This document shows positions 9,780 to 20,759 of a DNA stretch of 64,000 nt, piece by piece. The translations under genes were made by a program, and so were the position numbers. This stretch comes from Zygnema cylindricum. Taxonomy: Eukaryota > Streptophyta > Zygnematophyceae > Zygnematales > Zygnemataceae. Location of the stretch: contig JBBHKE010001664.1 of the NCBI GenBank assembly GCA_037447655.1, positions 62,001 through 126,000 on the forward strand, written 5' to 3'. Position 1 is the first letter of the stretch, and the number at the start of each line of letters is the position of its first letter. The notes beneath the pieces were generated by a model. The model searched no databases, was not told the DNA's origin, and saw only the letters and a list, made by a program, of their open reading frames with translations.

Positions 9780-12121
9780 ATACATATATATATATATATA
9801 TAAATGGGAATGGTAATTAAAACGCAGCCACGTTAGATATTATTATTGGTGTGGCGCCGAGTCACAAACTTTGGCCGCTTCTCGCAAACGCCAAACGTAA
9901 AAATTAGAAACGCCGAACTAAAGGGTACCATTTGATAGAAATAGTGTGGTGCTCTTCCGTTTTGGTACCATAGATCAAGGGTGAGGTTCCATTAGGGGGA
10001 AAATGTCGTTTTTTCAGACCGTACTGTTTCGTACAGTGCCGTACCAAAAGAAATATAATGTCAGAAAAACAAGGCTACTGAATGAGGGATTTGATTCTCC
10101 ATGTTTTTGGGCGTTAATGTGGACCGTCGGATGCATAATCTGATATGACATCGTCTGACACTTGCAGTTCGCAACAAGTGACCCCGAGTAGGTCAATTCT
10201 CAGCGCCTGAACGAATTGCATCGTGCCTCGTGGAAAAGTGAACAAATATCTACGACGACCGCGCGACCAGGTGGGTACACGTCGCACATGACATGTGCCT
10301 TCCGCCAGGGAGGATTCGAGGCCACCGGAAGCCGCAAGAAAATCTTTGACGGAGGATATTGTTTCACGCGTCTGTCGCCATCCACTAACCATTCTGACAT
10401 TTTCGTACGTTTTTACAAATCCTAAGTTTCGTCCACCCGTACAAATTTTATTCAATACGTCGTACGAGTCACTTTTTACCTTCGTTGATAAAAATGTGTG
10501 GTCGCAACTTGCTTTCAAAGATTCTGTAAAGATTACCAGAGTCACGTTCATCTACGACGTGGACTAATAAAACTGTGCTACGCAAATAAAATGTCGGTTA
10601 CTGACCCGACACAATGGAACGGTCGCTGCAGTAAACGAATTTTCGACGTTTACTGAGACCGCCTAATGGAACAACGCTCTACTAAGTAAAACACATTACG
10701 GTTTCATTTACATAGTCCGCCACGTGGCTGCGATGCAAAGCTTTGGTGACCTTGGCACAACTTTTGTGATCCTTTTCGCACACGTGGCAGTACCATTCAT
10801 TTTTGCTTGACTTGTACTTATTTCCGGGCATGTGCGATGGCCGTCTCCAACGCTGAATAGTGTGTACTGTCGGTCCTCGTTAGTCGCCACCGACATAACA
10901 TGCGGCGCGCTCGAACCAACCCCCAAATTTAAAATAGGGTACACGTGCGGTACGCCACGCTGGAAAGTAAAGTCGGTGGAGCCGAGACCCTTAACTTTGG
11001 CCGCTTTATCGCAAAAGCAAAAGCCAGAGGGTAAAAGTTAAAAGGCCAAAAATCGAACGGCGGTGGTGCCATCGGACATGAATAGCATAGCGATAGCCCA
11101 TTTCGGACCAAGCAACAACCTTCAAAATTAATGTACGGTTTCGGTTTCACCATATTCCACGTGGATCCACAGCCAGGCCTACGCCACCGTGGCATACCTT
11201 TCACGCGAGACAGTGCGTCGCCGTGGCATTGGCGCTTCACTCGTCGGATCTAAGGCCATGTGCGATGGTCTTTTTCAACGCTATATATTGTTTCTGGTCA
11301 ACAGGAACCACCGACATAATTACCCAGCATGTCATCGGCGCACTCTAACGAGCCCCATATTTTATATAGCATGATTTTTGAACCAATGGAAAACCGTATG
11401 TGAAGTTTGCGTGAAAATTATACATAACATGCGCATACTATAAGGCTAAGATTCATATCATATTCGCACTATATAGCGCACGGTACAAATCTTCACGCGG
11501 GAAGCCAGAATAATTCATTCGCCTCTGCCTTCCATCCGTACTTCTCTCTCCACTCTCTGTTAAAAAAACGATTAAGTGCTCACAGAAATGCTCACAATAA
11601 AAATTAATCTCACAGCGGAAGCTGAAATAAACAAATTCCACATAAAACACTCATGGCTCATAATAAAACATGTCGGCCAAATATCAATATATTAAACCGA
11701 AGCTTTTCAATACAACCTCTCTCCATCTCTACTCCTTGCTCCCTCTGACATATATCTTAAGTCTTACTCTTCCTCTTTCTTTAGTTCTTTACTCTATACA
11801 CTTTAATGTATCTCCCTCAGACACATGATGCATCTCACCAGATTGCATACTAAACTGATGGAAAACACTCACTAACATACCTTCTTAACACCGACAACTC
11901 ACGACCACTTCACTAACTGAAAACAGACGAGGGCGCCGAAGTCCACATGCGGACGTGCGCCTAATAAAAACATTCAAGCGCCGAAACAAAGTGATGCGCA
12001 CTAAAACGCACTAGACATGTACAGCGCACTAAATATCATAGTCACCATTCAAGACAATACAAAATCGACGAAACCAAACTGAACCATCGAACATAAATAA
12101 ACTATGTACCGGCTGGTACAG
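9780..12121. other. Intergenic stretch without a recognisable gene
   Basis: There is no convincing coding sequence on either strand. Frames of up to 145 codons exist (10114-10551 minus), but several overlapping frames are open at once and none has a motif. A diverged direct repeat pair lies at 10828-10945 and 11254-11370. GTAC-containing words (CCGTAC, GTACGG) are frequent. Confidence 0.45.
10828..11370 (+). repeat. Diverged direct repeat pair (about 117 bp each)
   Basis: 10828-10945 and 11254-11370 share, in order, 'catgtgcgatgg', 'tcaacgct', 'ccaccgacata', 'catg', 'gcgc' and a 'cc.attta.aat' end. Divergence is roughly a third by eye. The nature of the unit is unknown. Confidence 0.5.
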
Positions 12122-12123
12122 TA

Positions 12124-12649
12124 CACCGCCAATCGTTATTAGCGTTGTGTACGCTAATTCCGTCCCGCTTTTTTTTTTTTTTTTATTCTCCATTAGCGTA
12201 TTTCATTCTCTTTTTTTATTTAGTCTATTAAGGGTTAATTTTTTAGTACCGTACAAAAGGGAAGTACGACATCAGTTAATTAGTGTGGTGTACGGACAAT
12301 GCCAGACCGTACAAAATTGTACCTTTTTAAGTGAAAAAGTATAATTAATGAGTTTTAGTAGCCGCGGACTCGTTGTCAAATACCACGTTCGCACATATTC
12401 GTCCAGCAACCACGTTTCGACTGTGTGAACGTACGATTTGTGTACGATTTGTCAGATTTTGTACGAATACCTATATTAGTGTAAGCATGTTTGCGACCGA
12501 CATTTTTTTTTTCAAAGACCCAAATTAGAATTATTAAACAATTAGAATGTATGTTTTTTTTCAAAAATTTCAAATTCTTAATTAGCGTAAACCACGGTGA
12601 TTTTTCATGTAGGCTAAAGAAACTTCTACGCTAATAACGATTGGCGGTG
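12124..12649. mobile_element. TA-flanked MITE (long class), 526 bp
   Basis: The ends are CACCGCCAATCGTTATTAGC and its inverted copy GCTAATAACGATTGGCGGTG, flanked by TA on both sides (12122-12123, 12650-12651), as expected for Tc1/mariner-type MITEs. The flank is also palindromic further out (CAGTA...TACTG). The interior is AT-rich with T-runs and no ORF of note. Related long-class copies are at 27850-28461, 42173-42711 and 42790-43370. Confidence 0.75.
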
Positions 12650-12651
12650 TA

Positions 12652-12849
12652 CTGAACCGCAGTACATTGAACGAGCCAAAGGTACTCCGATGCAAATCGT
12701 GAAACCATACACAAAATCGAATCACGCCACACGAACCAAAACGTCAACAAATCCACAGACGACCGATTCTCCACATCGAACCAAAACATGATTTCGGCTG
12801 ATCGGCCGATTCTCCCAATAATCCGCCCTTCGCCCCTCTCTGACTCTCT

Positions 12850-12902
<53 letters not shown>

Positions 12903-13650
12903 TCGCAGATTCCAGACGGTCCGACCATTCTGTTTCCCAGCCGTTTCTCGTCTGTCATCTGTCTACAACCTTCTCTTTCCCTCCATCCCTCTCTCCTTCC
13001 CCCTCAGCCTCCCACTTTTCCTTCCCTACCTCCCATCTTTCTTCATTTCTTTCCCTCCCTCCTTCCCTCTGTCCTTTCCTTCCCTCTCTCCCTCCCCCTC
13101 CAGCAGCATGCTCTCCCTTTGCCCACGGCTCACACGTGCGGCAGCATGAGTGCGGCCTGCATGGCGACAAAAGTGGAGCTTCGCCAGACGGCCTGGGAAC
13201 TCGCCAAAGCGGTCAGGAAATCTTGACTTTTGTCTTATTCGGGTTTCTCCCTTTTGTTTTTTTTTTTTTTGTTTCTCTTTTTGGCGTACGTTTCGGATTC
13301 ACACGTGTAATCGATGTATTTTATTTGACAAAACTGACCGATTCGATTCGATTTCATTTGAAAATAAATAAGTTTTCCATTTTGTTGTCGGTTATTGTCA
13401 CGCCTTCCTTTCTATTTTAACGCTTGCGGATTTCTTTTTCTGTTTTCCTTTCCATTTTTCTTTCTTTTTCTTAAACCTCCCGCCGGAACTCTTCCCTCCT
13501 ACCCTCTAGTCTCCTCTCCCTCCGCCTCCCCACACTATTTCACATCTCTCTATCTCCAGCTTCAAGCCGATCAGATTCTTCTTCCCCGTCTCTTCCCCCC
13601 ACTACAAGCCAAACTACTACTTTGTCTCTTCCTCAAGTCTTTTCGTCCTT
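12652..13650. other. Pyrimidine-rich stretch upstream of a coiled-coil remnant
   Basis: The stretch holds a (CT)n microsatellite (12838-12903), then CCTTCCCT-rich DNA to about 13100 and again at 13490-13620. A 210-codon plus-strand frame across it is only the translation of low-complexity DNA. Such pyrimidine-rich tracts can be 5' UTR or promoter DNA in plants, and a gene-like structure follows. Confidence 0.4.
12838..12903. repeat. (CT)n microsatellite
   Basis: A CTCTCC/CTCTCT run with an uninterrupted (CT) core of about 36 bases. Confidence 0.9.
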
Positions 13651-13865
13651 CCATGGGCAGCCTTCGTACGGCAGGTTTGGGTAAAACCTAAAAAATGGAA
13701 TGTTAGGAAGTTTAGTTTGAATAGTAGTGAAAACAGAATATTAGAAAGAAGATTGAAACAAAAAGGAGGCAGAAAAGGGCAGCTTTGTGGTCTTGTTTTT
13801 TGTAATTTTTTCTTTTTGAAAATCCTAACATTTGTCATTTTGTTCTTTTCTCTTTTCTGTTTTCA

Positions 13866-14237
13866 GCGTTCTCAATTGAGATGGGAGAAACTTGTTTGGA
13901 AAATGGAGGAAGAGGAGCTGTAAACGCTTGGGGAAAAAGTGGAGGAGCTGACGCAGCAATGCGCCAATGGAGAGTGACAACTGAAATCGCTTTCTAAGGA
14001 ACACGTGTCCGTGAAGGAGAGAGTGCGAGATTTAGAAAAACAGCAAGAGGCCGAGATGCAAGAATTCTGGAAGAATTTGGATATCCGAAAGAAAGAGAAC
14101 AAAGAAGCGAAAGGGAAGTTGGAAATGGACGAAGAGACATTTCAGTTAGATTGTAGTGCTTTTTCCGATGAGAAAAAAAGATTAGAAGAGTGTAAAGATG
14201 AGCTTGCAGAGGAAAGGATCGAGTATGAGAGGTAAAA
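13866..14237 (+). pseudogene. Remnant of a coiled-coil protein gene (last exon?)
   Basis: One frame reads as charged, heptad-like helix throughout (for example LGEKVEELTQQ, VKERVRDLEKQQEAEMQEF, EEERIEYER-like end). It is broken by TAA (about 13921) and TGA (about 13977), then open for 77 codons to 14237. The left boundary is a strong 3' splice-site-like sequence (pyrimidine run then TTTTCAG, ending 13866). A possible small upstream exon with ATG at 13651 ends at GGTAAAAC, but joined to this exon it enters another frame and stops after about 53 codons. An AATAAA signal follows at 14352. It is probably a decayed gene or retrocopy; the family is unknown. Confidence 0.4.
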
Positions 14238-14351
14238 GGAAGCGAGAGAGGAGAGAGATAAGAAAAGGTCGAGAAAGGCGTGAATGAATTGGTGAAATTT
14301 GAGTTGTTTTTTTTTTGTCTCTGTATATTTTTGTAAATTTGTTGCAAGTTC

Positions 14352-14357
14352 AATAAA
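14352..14357 (+). terminator. Candidate polyadenylation signal AATAAA
   Basis: AATAAA lies about 115 bases after the end of the coiled-coil frame, in T-rich DNA. It fits a gene 3' end but is a short motif. Confidence 0.35.
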
Positions 14358-15018
14358 ATGTTGTATTTGTTTATTGACCAATGAATAGAATTTGACTTCT
14401 GATTATTGCTTGGATTTTTTCATTTTTTGTGCGTTGAAAAGAAAGCCAGATGGAATTCTGTTGCTATTCATGAGTCTCTGTTAAAAACTTTAGCTGCTCA
14501 CGACTTAATGTCTTCCTCGAAATGTGTAATTTTCTGCCTTCATATTTAACATTAACATCTTCCTAAAAATGTATAATTTTTTGCCTTCAATTTCCGCATT
14601 ATAAAATTGCAACATATCGATGTTCACATTGATTTTTTGTACTTCATAATTCAAGATTTACATTGTCCGCGAGCATAAAATAGAAAGAAAAAAACCAGCA
14701 TTTTCTGAACATTTTGTCGACATGGAGATAGTAATGTTGGGTTAAACGCCAAACCCAAAAGATTTGAACGATGAATCCTCCATTTTAAGTCTTAACTCCT
14801 GTTTATGCTGACTAAACCAGTTGCCACTGTTTTTTTTTTTCTTATCTTCAAAGACACAACAATGTTTTAATGAAATACACCACATTTGCATATTAATCAA
14901 TAAAACAAAAGCGAAAAAAAAGAGATGTTATTAATCGAGAGCTATATTACTACCATTCCAATCATTTAATTAGCATTATTGTGTGAAGTACAATACAGTT
15001 ATTTACCCGTTTAAACAC
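14358..15018. other. AT-rich intergenic DNA, nothing recognised
   Basis: No frame, repeat or terminal motif that I can support. Confidence 0.4.
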
Positions 15019-15020
15019 TA

Positions 15021-15238
15021 CACCTTGAATCGCTATTAGGGTTAATATATTTTTTCGCCACTCAAAACATCTTTTCTGCGTATACACTTGTCCAATTTTC
15101 AATTTGAGACCGCCAATCAGAAGCTTAGAATCCTAACTTTCAATCGCAACCGTCAGATCCACAATCCGACATATGTGTACGGAGAAAAGATGTTTTAAGC
15201 GACGAAAAAAACTTTAACACTAATCACGATTCACGGTG
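15021..15238. mobile_element. TA-flanked MITE (short class), 218 bp
   Basis: CACCTTGAATCGCTATTAG at the left and its imperfect inverted copy CTAATCACGATTCACGGTG at the right, with TA flanks. The interior carries 'ttttctgcgtatacacttgt', 'gaccgccaatcagaag' and 'tcaatcgcaaccgtcagat', and these blocks recur in the copies at 36147-36363, 37549-37743 and 61719-61938. Confidence 0.75.
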
Positions 15239-15495
15239 TAGCTTTTGAATTCTAACCCTAAGATGGGAGCATGAAAGCATAGTGAAGGTCGTCGAGAATA
15301 AAGAAGCAAAAAAGCCTTAAAATGCCGCGAAACTCGATGCTTATAATTTGCAGGAAAAATTGTCGGGTTCAAAGCCACCAAGATTAGTGTCTGGAATAAC
15401 ATGTATTTTGTTCGAATCAAGTAGGTCTTTTAAGCGAAGCGTGCACATGTTTAGAAAACCTTTAAACATTCCTTCAACTGTAGGTAGGAAAGTTA

Positions 15496-15649
15496 CACCG
15501 TGACGTTATTAGACGTGGACTACTTTGGACGATTACTAGATTAGGGTTAAGTGAAAAACAATTTGTATTGTTAGCATTATTTTATGTTCAAGAGCCAAAA
15601 AAGGCTCGCACTGAATTAGGGTTACTAATACTAACAATGATTCACAATG
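15496..15649. mobile_element. Short MITE relative, 154 bp
   Basis: The left end CACCGTGACGTTATTAGAC and right end CTAACAATGATTCACAATG are imperfect inverted copies of the MITE ends and are flanked by TA. The interior differs from the 218-bp class. Confidence 0.5.
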
Positions 15650-16220
15650 TACGATCCTGTTAAAATATTTTGGCTGTTCGATGGATAATAGGATTACGTG
15701 AGAATGTTGATAAGACCTTTTAAGGTGTAAGGGCAGTTAAGTCCATAGTTAAGTAAGTAAAGTACATAATACAACTGGCAAATTTATAAAACAACTCTTA
15801 TTGAGAGTAAATGTAGAATCGCACACCTTTTTACAGAATCGTATTAACATTTTAGATCCATAATCCTAAACAATTATCTCATTTTTGAGCTTCCAAGAAC
15901 TTTGATCGATGGACTGGTGTCAAAAAGATCCTTCCTTTCCTACTTTCCTCCAATGAATCGTAGAGAAATGTCCATTGATCTTCTGAATAAGAAACTCATA
16001 AGAAACCTTTCTCCACCGAATAAGAAACCTTATAAAAACCTTTCTCCACCGAATAAGAAACTTTGTCTGTCTAGATTATACTTTAAGCTGCAGTTTCAAA
16101 GTGTTGGTGCACAAATGGAAATCGATATTTCGCAAACCTCGGTTTCAGAATTTGTGACTCAACACTGATTATATCAAAGGGGTCTAACAAAACATATACT
16201 CCTTTTTTATATTCACAGAC
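15650..16220. other. Intergenic stretch
   Basis: AT-rich, with a small direct repeat at about 15995-16065 ('accgaataagaaac' plus 'cctttctccaccgaataaga'). The 88-codon frame at 15902-16168 has no recognisable features. Confidence 0.4.
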
Positions 16221-17924
16221 TCACGGCCTCTCTTGTTTTATTATTATTCCCATATCTAACCCAGAAGAGAGACCCAACCATTCCCTATCAAGAACATCCC
16301 AATTTTCCCTCCTTTCAAATTTGCTTAAAATTGTTCCGGAAGGAGACGAAATATCATTTTCCCAACCTAATCTTTCTTGAAGTCCTTTCCTTGCCCCCCC
16401 TTTATTTTGTTCCTCGACTCTTTCTTCCTGAAACACAGGAGGAGGATTAAACCATTCAAAATGTGAACATCCAAACGTTCTCCCTCCCTCCCCTTCTCCC
16501 GCTCCTTCTCCTTCTCCCTCCCCGTGTGTCAAAATACTTCTAAAACTTCGAGAGGAAGGAGTTCTCAAGGACTGACCGAGTAAATCTAAAGTTGGGATAA
16601 AACATCTTTCTTCTGTTTCACCGACACGATTCTGTCTCTCCTCCCAATATCTTCTTCTACTATCATTCTCCTCCAATTCTTTCCATATCCTTTCATTCTC
16701 CTCCAAAACTATCCTTCGATCATTTTCCTCACTCCTCCTCCTTTCGTCCTCGTCCAAACATCTCCTTTCATAATTCTCCAAAGCTATCCTTCTTTCGTTC
16801 TCCTCCAAATCTCTTCTTCTCCTCTCATTCTCCTCGAAAACTATCCTTCGATCATTTTCCTCACTCCTCCTCCTTTCGTCCTCGTCCAAACATCTCCTTT
16901 CATAATTCTCCAAAGCTATCCTTCTTTCATTCTCCTCCAAATCTCTTCTTCTCCTCTCATTCCCCTCCAAAACTATCCTTCGCCTTTCGTTTTCCTCCAA
17001 GTGTATCGTTCTCTCATTCTCATCCAAGGTCGTTCGATCATTCTCACCGTTCCTCATCTCCTCCGAATCTCTTCTTCTCCTCTCATTCTCCTCCAAACCT
17101 CTCCTCCTCTCATCCTCCAAACCTGCCCTTCTCTTCTCATCCTCCTCGAGATCTCTCCTTCTCCCGTCAATTACCTCATTCTTCTCCAAACAACCATATT
17201 CTCTAATAACCATAGGATCCTCAGTTTCAAAAACTAATTTTCTCTCCTCCACTATCGCTATCTTCACAGACGGAACAATCTGATCATTCTTACCATCCTC
17301 AAGATTTATCATTCCCTTATCTTCCTCCAAGACCACCCTTCTTTCTTCTCTCCCCTCCCTCTTTTCAACCAGACCACTTGCCGCTCGATCTTCTCTCCAA
17401 TTATTTAATTTCTCAATGTCTATAGGCAATATCATGGAAGCTTCCCTCGCCTCTCCCTTCCCAAACATATCATTTCCCAACAATTGTTTTTCCCTCCAAA
17501 AAATTTCTTCCGGTACTTCTACCGGCAATAATGCGGAAGCCTCTACCTTTACTCCCAATCCTTTAATAGTGATTAATGTAACGCTCTTCGATTTCTGACT
17601 CGACAATATCCCAAACTCCTCTAAAAATACGCCACTTGGCGAGCTGGTAGAGCCCGCTGCAATTTGATCCTCCCACCTCTCTCCCACTCCCTGCTGAATG
17701 AGTTGAGAGGCAGAGCGAAGAGATGCTCTGTGGTTGTGTTTTTCCAAAGATTCAGTTTTCCCTCTCTCCAAACTATTTATGTCAAAATCGATGGTTCTTC
17801 TCGCGGGACAGGCCCATCCCTTGTGTAAAACACATCGATAGTAGTTTCTGAGGGAGAGAGAGAGGGAGAGGGAGAGGGAGAGGAAGAGGGAGAGACTGTT
17901 ATACGTGCTGAGCCCAGTTTCCAA
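16221..17924 (-). CDS. Hypothetical E/R-rich coiled-coil protein, 567 codons
   Basis: This is the longest frame in the window not explained by a transposon. Its N-terminal part includes a Leu/Ser run coded by a (CT)-rich microsatellite (about residues 12-25), so the true start may be downstream. A mixed-composition region follows, then from about residue 235 a highly charged segment of ENERRR/LEENERR-type repeats. Here a 132-bp unit (44 codons) is tandemly repeated in the DNA (16690-17000). After the repeats come a Gly/Glu simple run (HGEGEGEGAGEGEGG) and a mixed C-terminus ending near GIIIKQERP. Such composition favours long helical rods, as in trichohyalin-like or plant filament-like proteins, but no named family is recognisable. 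No intron, TATA box or neighbour supports the model. An open frame in repetitive purine-rich DNA can arise by chance, so reality as a gene is uncertain. Confidence 0.5.
   Translation of the reverse strand: METGLSTYNSLSLFLSLSLSLSLSLRNYYRCVLHKGWACPARRTIDFDINSLERGKTESLEKHNHRASLRSASQLIQQGVGERWEDQIAAGSTSSPSGVFLEEFGILSSQKSKSVTLITIKGLGVKVEASALLPVEVPEEIFWREKQLLGNDMFGKGEAREASMILPIDIEKLNNWREDRAASGLVEKREGREERRVVLEEDKGMINLEDGKNDQIVPSVKIAIVEERKLVFETEDPMVIREYGCLEKNEVIDGRRRDLEEDEKRRAGLEDERRRGLEENERRRRDSEEMRNGENDRTTLDENERTIHLEENERRRIVLEGNERRRRDLEENERRIALENYERRCLDEDERRRSEENDRRIVFEENERRRRDLEENERRIALENYERRCLDEDERRRSEENDRRIVLEENERIWKELEENDSRRRYWEERQNRVGETEERCFIPTLDLLGQSLRTPSSRSFRSILTHGEGEGEGAGEGEGGRTFGCSHFEWFNPPPVFQEERVEEQNKGGARKGLQERLGWENDISSPSGTILSKFERRENWDVLDREWLGLSSGLDMGIIIKQERP
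16690..17000 (-). repeat. 132-bp tandem repeat within the coiled-coil ORF
   Basis: The word 'atccttcg' recurs at 16711 and 16843 and as a partial third copy at 16975, exactly 132 bp apart. The first two units are nearly identical. The period is a multiple of 3, so the frame is preserved. Confidence 0.85.
17840..17893. repeat. GA-rich simple repeat (GGGAGA)n
   Basis: GAGAGG/GGGAGA runs similar in unit to the giant tract at 21.9 kb. They code the Ser/Leu run of the ORF on the opposite strand. Confidence 0.8.
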
Positions 17925-20130
17925 AGAGGCTTGGCAGAGAAAATCTCATTTAAATAGTTACTGCTTTGAGACAAACTGAAACTGAAAGGAAAATATACAG
18001 AGCAAAAAACACAAAACAACACATAAAGAACCAAGAATAAAGAATAAAAAAGGGGGCAGGGTAAAAATAAAGAGCCTTCATTCTAAACAATGACAATCCC
18101 TTAAGTCAAGAAGTCATGTCCTAAGTAAAGTACACTGTCCATCTCTGTTAGAGCTGACGGCTCTAATGCAAGTGAGGGACTTTTTGATCCGAAACTATAA
18201 ATTGATGTTAATAACACTGTTAGTTTAGGTGGTCCATATATGGTCCATAATGAGCCACGTGGAACACAAAATCCGCTTAAATGCTAATAAGTCAGAAACT
18301 CTAGCTATGTTAAAGTGAAAATTCTTTGTCAGTAAACATACAGACAAGAACAGGTCAGTTTAAAAACTGAGTACTATTTTCATATTAAGACAATTGTCGA
18401 AAAAACTGAAGAAAAATTTCTTTCCCCAAATTCACTTCTTTCCTGGACCATCATCGGCATTATCGTACAAATTTACGGATCGCTAAAAACCCTAAAAAAA
18501 CATAGACATACAGAAAAAACTATATGAAAAAAAGGGAAAAGTGCCCTCTTATATTTCTCGTGAAAGCTTATTTACCTCATAGTATTTGTACCCTTCATTC
18601 TTTTTTGTCCATATTTGTGCCAGAGGTAACCATCATCTGGAATTTGCAAAAGGTGATGGATCCTTTGCCTGTTGTCAAAAACAAGATTAGAAAAGAAAGT
18701 AAGAAACCAAATTCAAAAACAAAAACAAATATCGAACAAGATTTAAAAATAAGATTAAGAAACAGGAAAAGCTTTCTCGCAAAAAACCAGCTTACTTTCT
18801 AACAAAACTGTACTTTTCACTTACTAAAAGTGAATGATTATTACTAGACACAAAGGCAGAATGGCTGAAAAACAGGTTCTATCTACACCGATTCAGGTGT
18901 ATGAATGTAGTGAATCTCTCTAAAAACTCATAAACTCACTTTTTCTAAGGCCTTTCAAGATCCCATTATTTTGGTTTTTCTTTTTCCTTTTCCTTTTTCT
19001 TTTTCTTTATTTGACTTTTATTTTGAAAAAACTTGCAATAAAGCCAATCGGTAAATTTAGTCCTAAGTATATAAATTATTATTTTAAACGTAAAAAGGAA
19101 GCCATATACAAACAAAACAACCGTCTGAAACCAATGATGTCATCCTCATTATTAATGAACTAAATCCAATTAATTGGTTTTAAGGTGAATTTAGGAAGTA
19201 CACCCTTGATCTTGGGTGGAGAATAGTTAATATAAGTTTATTTTCCTAAATAGTGTGGATACAATTCTCTAGATAGACCAATTTGCTCTAGAGAGCCTTT
19301 AGACCTAGCAAACACTAATAATGGTGACAAGAGTGGCATCCCAATCGATTTCGAGGTCGGAAACAAAAAAAAAACAACAAAAAATAAAAAAATAAGGCAC
19401 GACGGATAAGATCACACGTAAACAAATCAAAAAGAAGAAGAAGGGAGGGCTGCATAAAAATGAATAATGGAAGGAACTGATACGACCATGATGTTCCGTG
19501 CAAAATTGCAAATACGTAATGAATTAATAATACATATTTTTATAACTATAGGTTGGTTTTATTTGCAAAGGCTTGGAAGTTGGAATTGTTACAACATGTC
19601 TTTGTTACAACAAAGTGAACGAACTGTTCCACCGTAATTCTTTATTGTACAGTGCGTACTGTAAAAACGTAATTATACGTAATATACTTTGTAAGTATTT
19701 TACTTTTGTACGTTGTCAAAACACCAAGTTTGACCCAATACACTTCACTTTCTCTTTCGGGAAATCGGGAAAATCGGGATGGTTGGAATATCGTTGCGGA
19801 GGCCGTCACGTCACTCTAGCCTTGTAACCGAAACTGCCAGCACATAGAAGATCTTGCATTTTCTCATGCAGGTACAGTAGTCCCACGACAGCACGGTTCG
19901 ACGGTCAATAAATAGTATTGTACCTTATTGTACTTTATTGTATTTATTGTAGTTTTGTAATTTATTGTACAACGGTCAATAAATGGTTACTTTGATACGA
20001 CATATGTTTAGTATCAAAGTCAAAAGTTCGTAAAAAGTGCCAGCTGTCGGATAGTGTTTTGTTCTATATGAGAAAAGTGTGTGTTGGCAAATTTTAGATT
20101 TGCAACATAAAAAAATCAGTTAGACTGTTA
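17925..20130. other. Long AT-rich stretch without a recognised gene
   Basis: Only short frames lacking motifs (for example 18524-18802 plus). A local repeat at 19905-19990 has 'acggtcaataaat' at both sides of TTATTGTA words. No transposon ends that I can pair. Confidence 0.4.
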
Positions 20131-20133
20131 GAG

Positions 20134-20757
20134 CAGTGTTGTCATCACCCGGTTTAATTAAAAAAACGTTCAAAGGTTTAGACGTCGTTTAAACGTCCGT
20201 TTTATACTTTTCAGGAATTTAAACAATGTAACTTAAACGGTAAGTCTAAAAGTTAAGGAACCTATTCTTTTATTTATAATGTTGCAACGGATCCTTAAAG
20301 TATATGCTACATGGAATTTCAACTAAGTGAATGTTATACTTCACTATATTAAAGTGTCCAATGTCGAAACATTGACATTTCAATGACCAGTGTTGAAATA
20401 GAACATCCATCTAAATGTTGAATTTAAAATGTCATTGGTTTAAGACCCAACTATGAAATTCGAAAGAAACAACCGTCAATGTTGAAAATTATATTTTGAA
20501 TTCCATGTATACACAAATTGTGTGAACATTTTTTCAAGGTTTATTGAGTTTAAATGATCTCACTAGTTGTAACCCCTACAGGAAAAATAAAAGCATCAAC
20601 AATGTCACAAAAACACATATTCAATCGTATATTCTGAATTTTGCACAATTTTTTCTAGGATAAGAGAGATTTAAACAACTAAGCAGTAAGGTTTAACTAT
20701 TTAGACGATCGTTTAAACGGTTGCAGGTTTAGGGGGCGCCGTTTAAATCCAACACTA
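20134..20757. mobile_element. Decayed hAT-like element
   Basis: The left end CAGTGTTGTCATCACC and right end ATCCAACACTA carry the CAGTGTTG/CAACACTG-type ends common in plant hAT elements. Subterminal GTTTAAACG words occur near both ends. Flanks GTTAGAGC and GTTAGGAA agree only in part, so the 8-bp duplication is eroded. A second partial end occurs at about 20800-20870 (CACTGTTGTCACTTTCTGG with GTTTAAACGG). Confidence 0.4.
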
Positions 20758-20759
20758 GT

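Noticed and set aside
12788-13420. 210-codon Ser/Leu/Pro-rich plus-strand ORF
   Set aside because: Created by (CT)n and CCTTCCCT-rich DNA, with overlapping frames open on the opposite strand. No motif or homology signal.
13866-14237. Functional gene joined to the ATG at 13651
   Set aside because: The predicted splice enters a different frame from the coiled coil and stops after about 53 codons. The coiled-coil frame itself has two stops.
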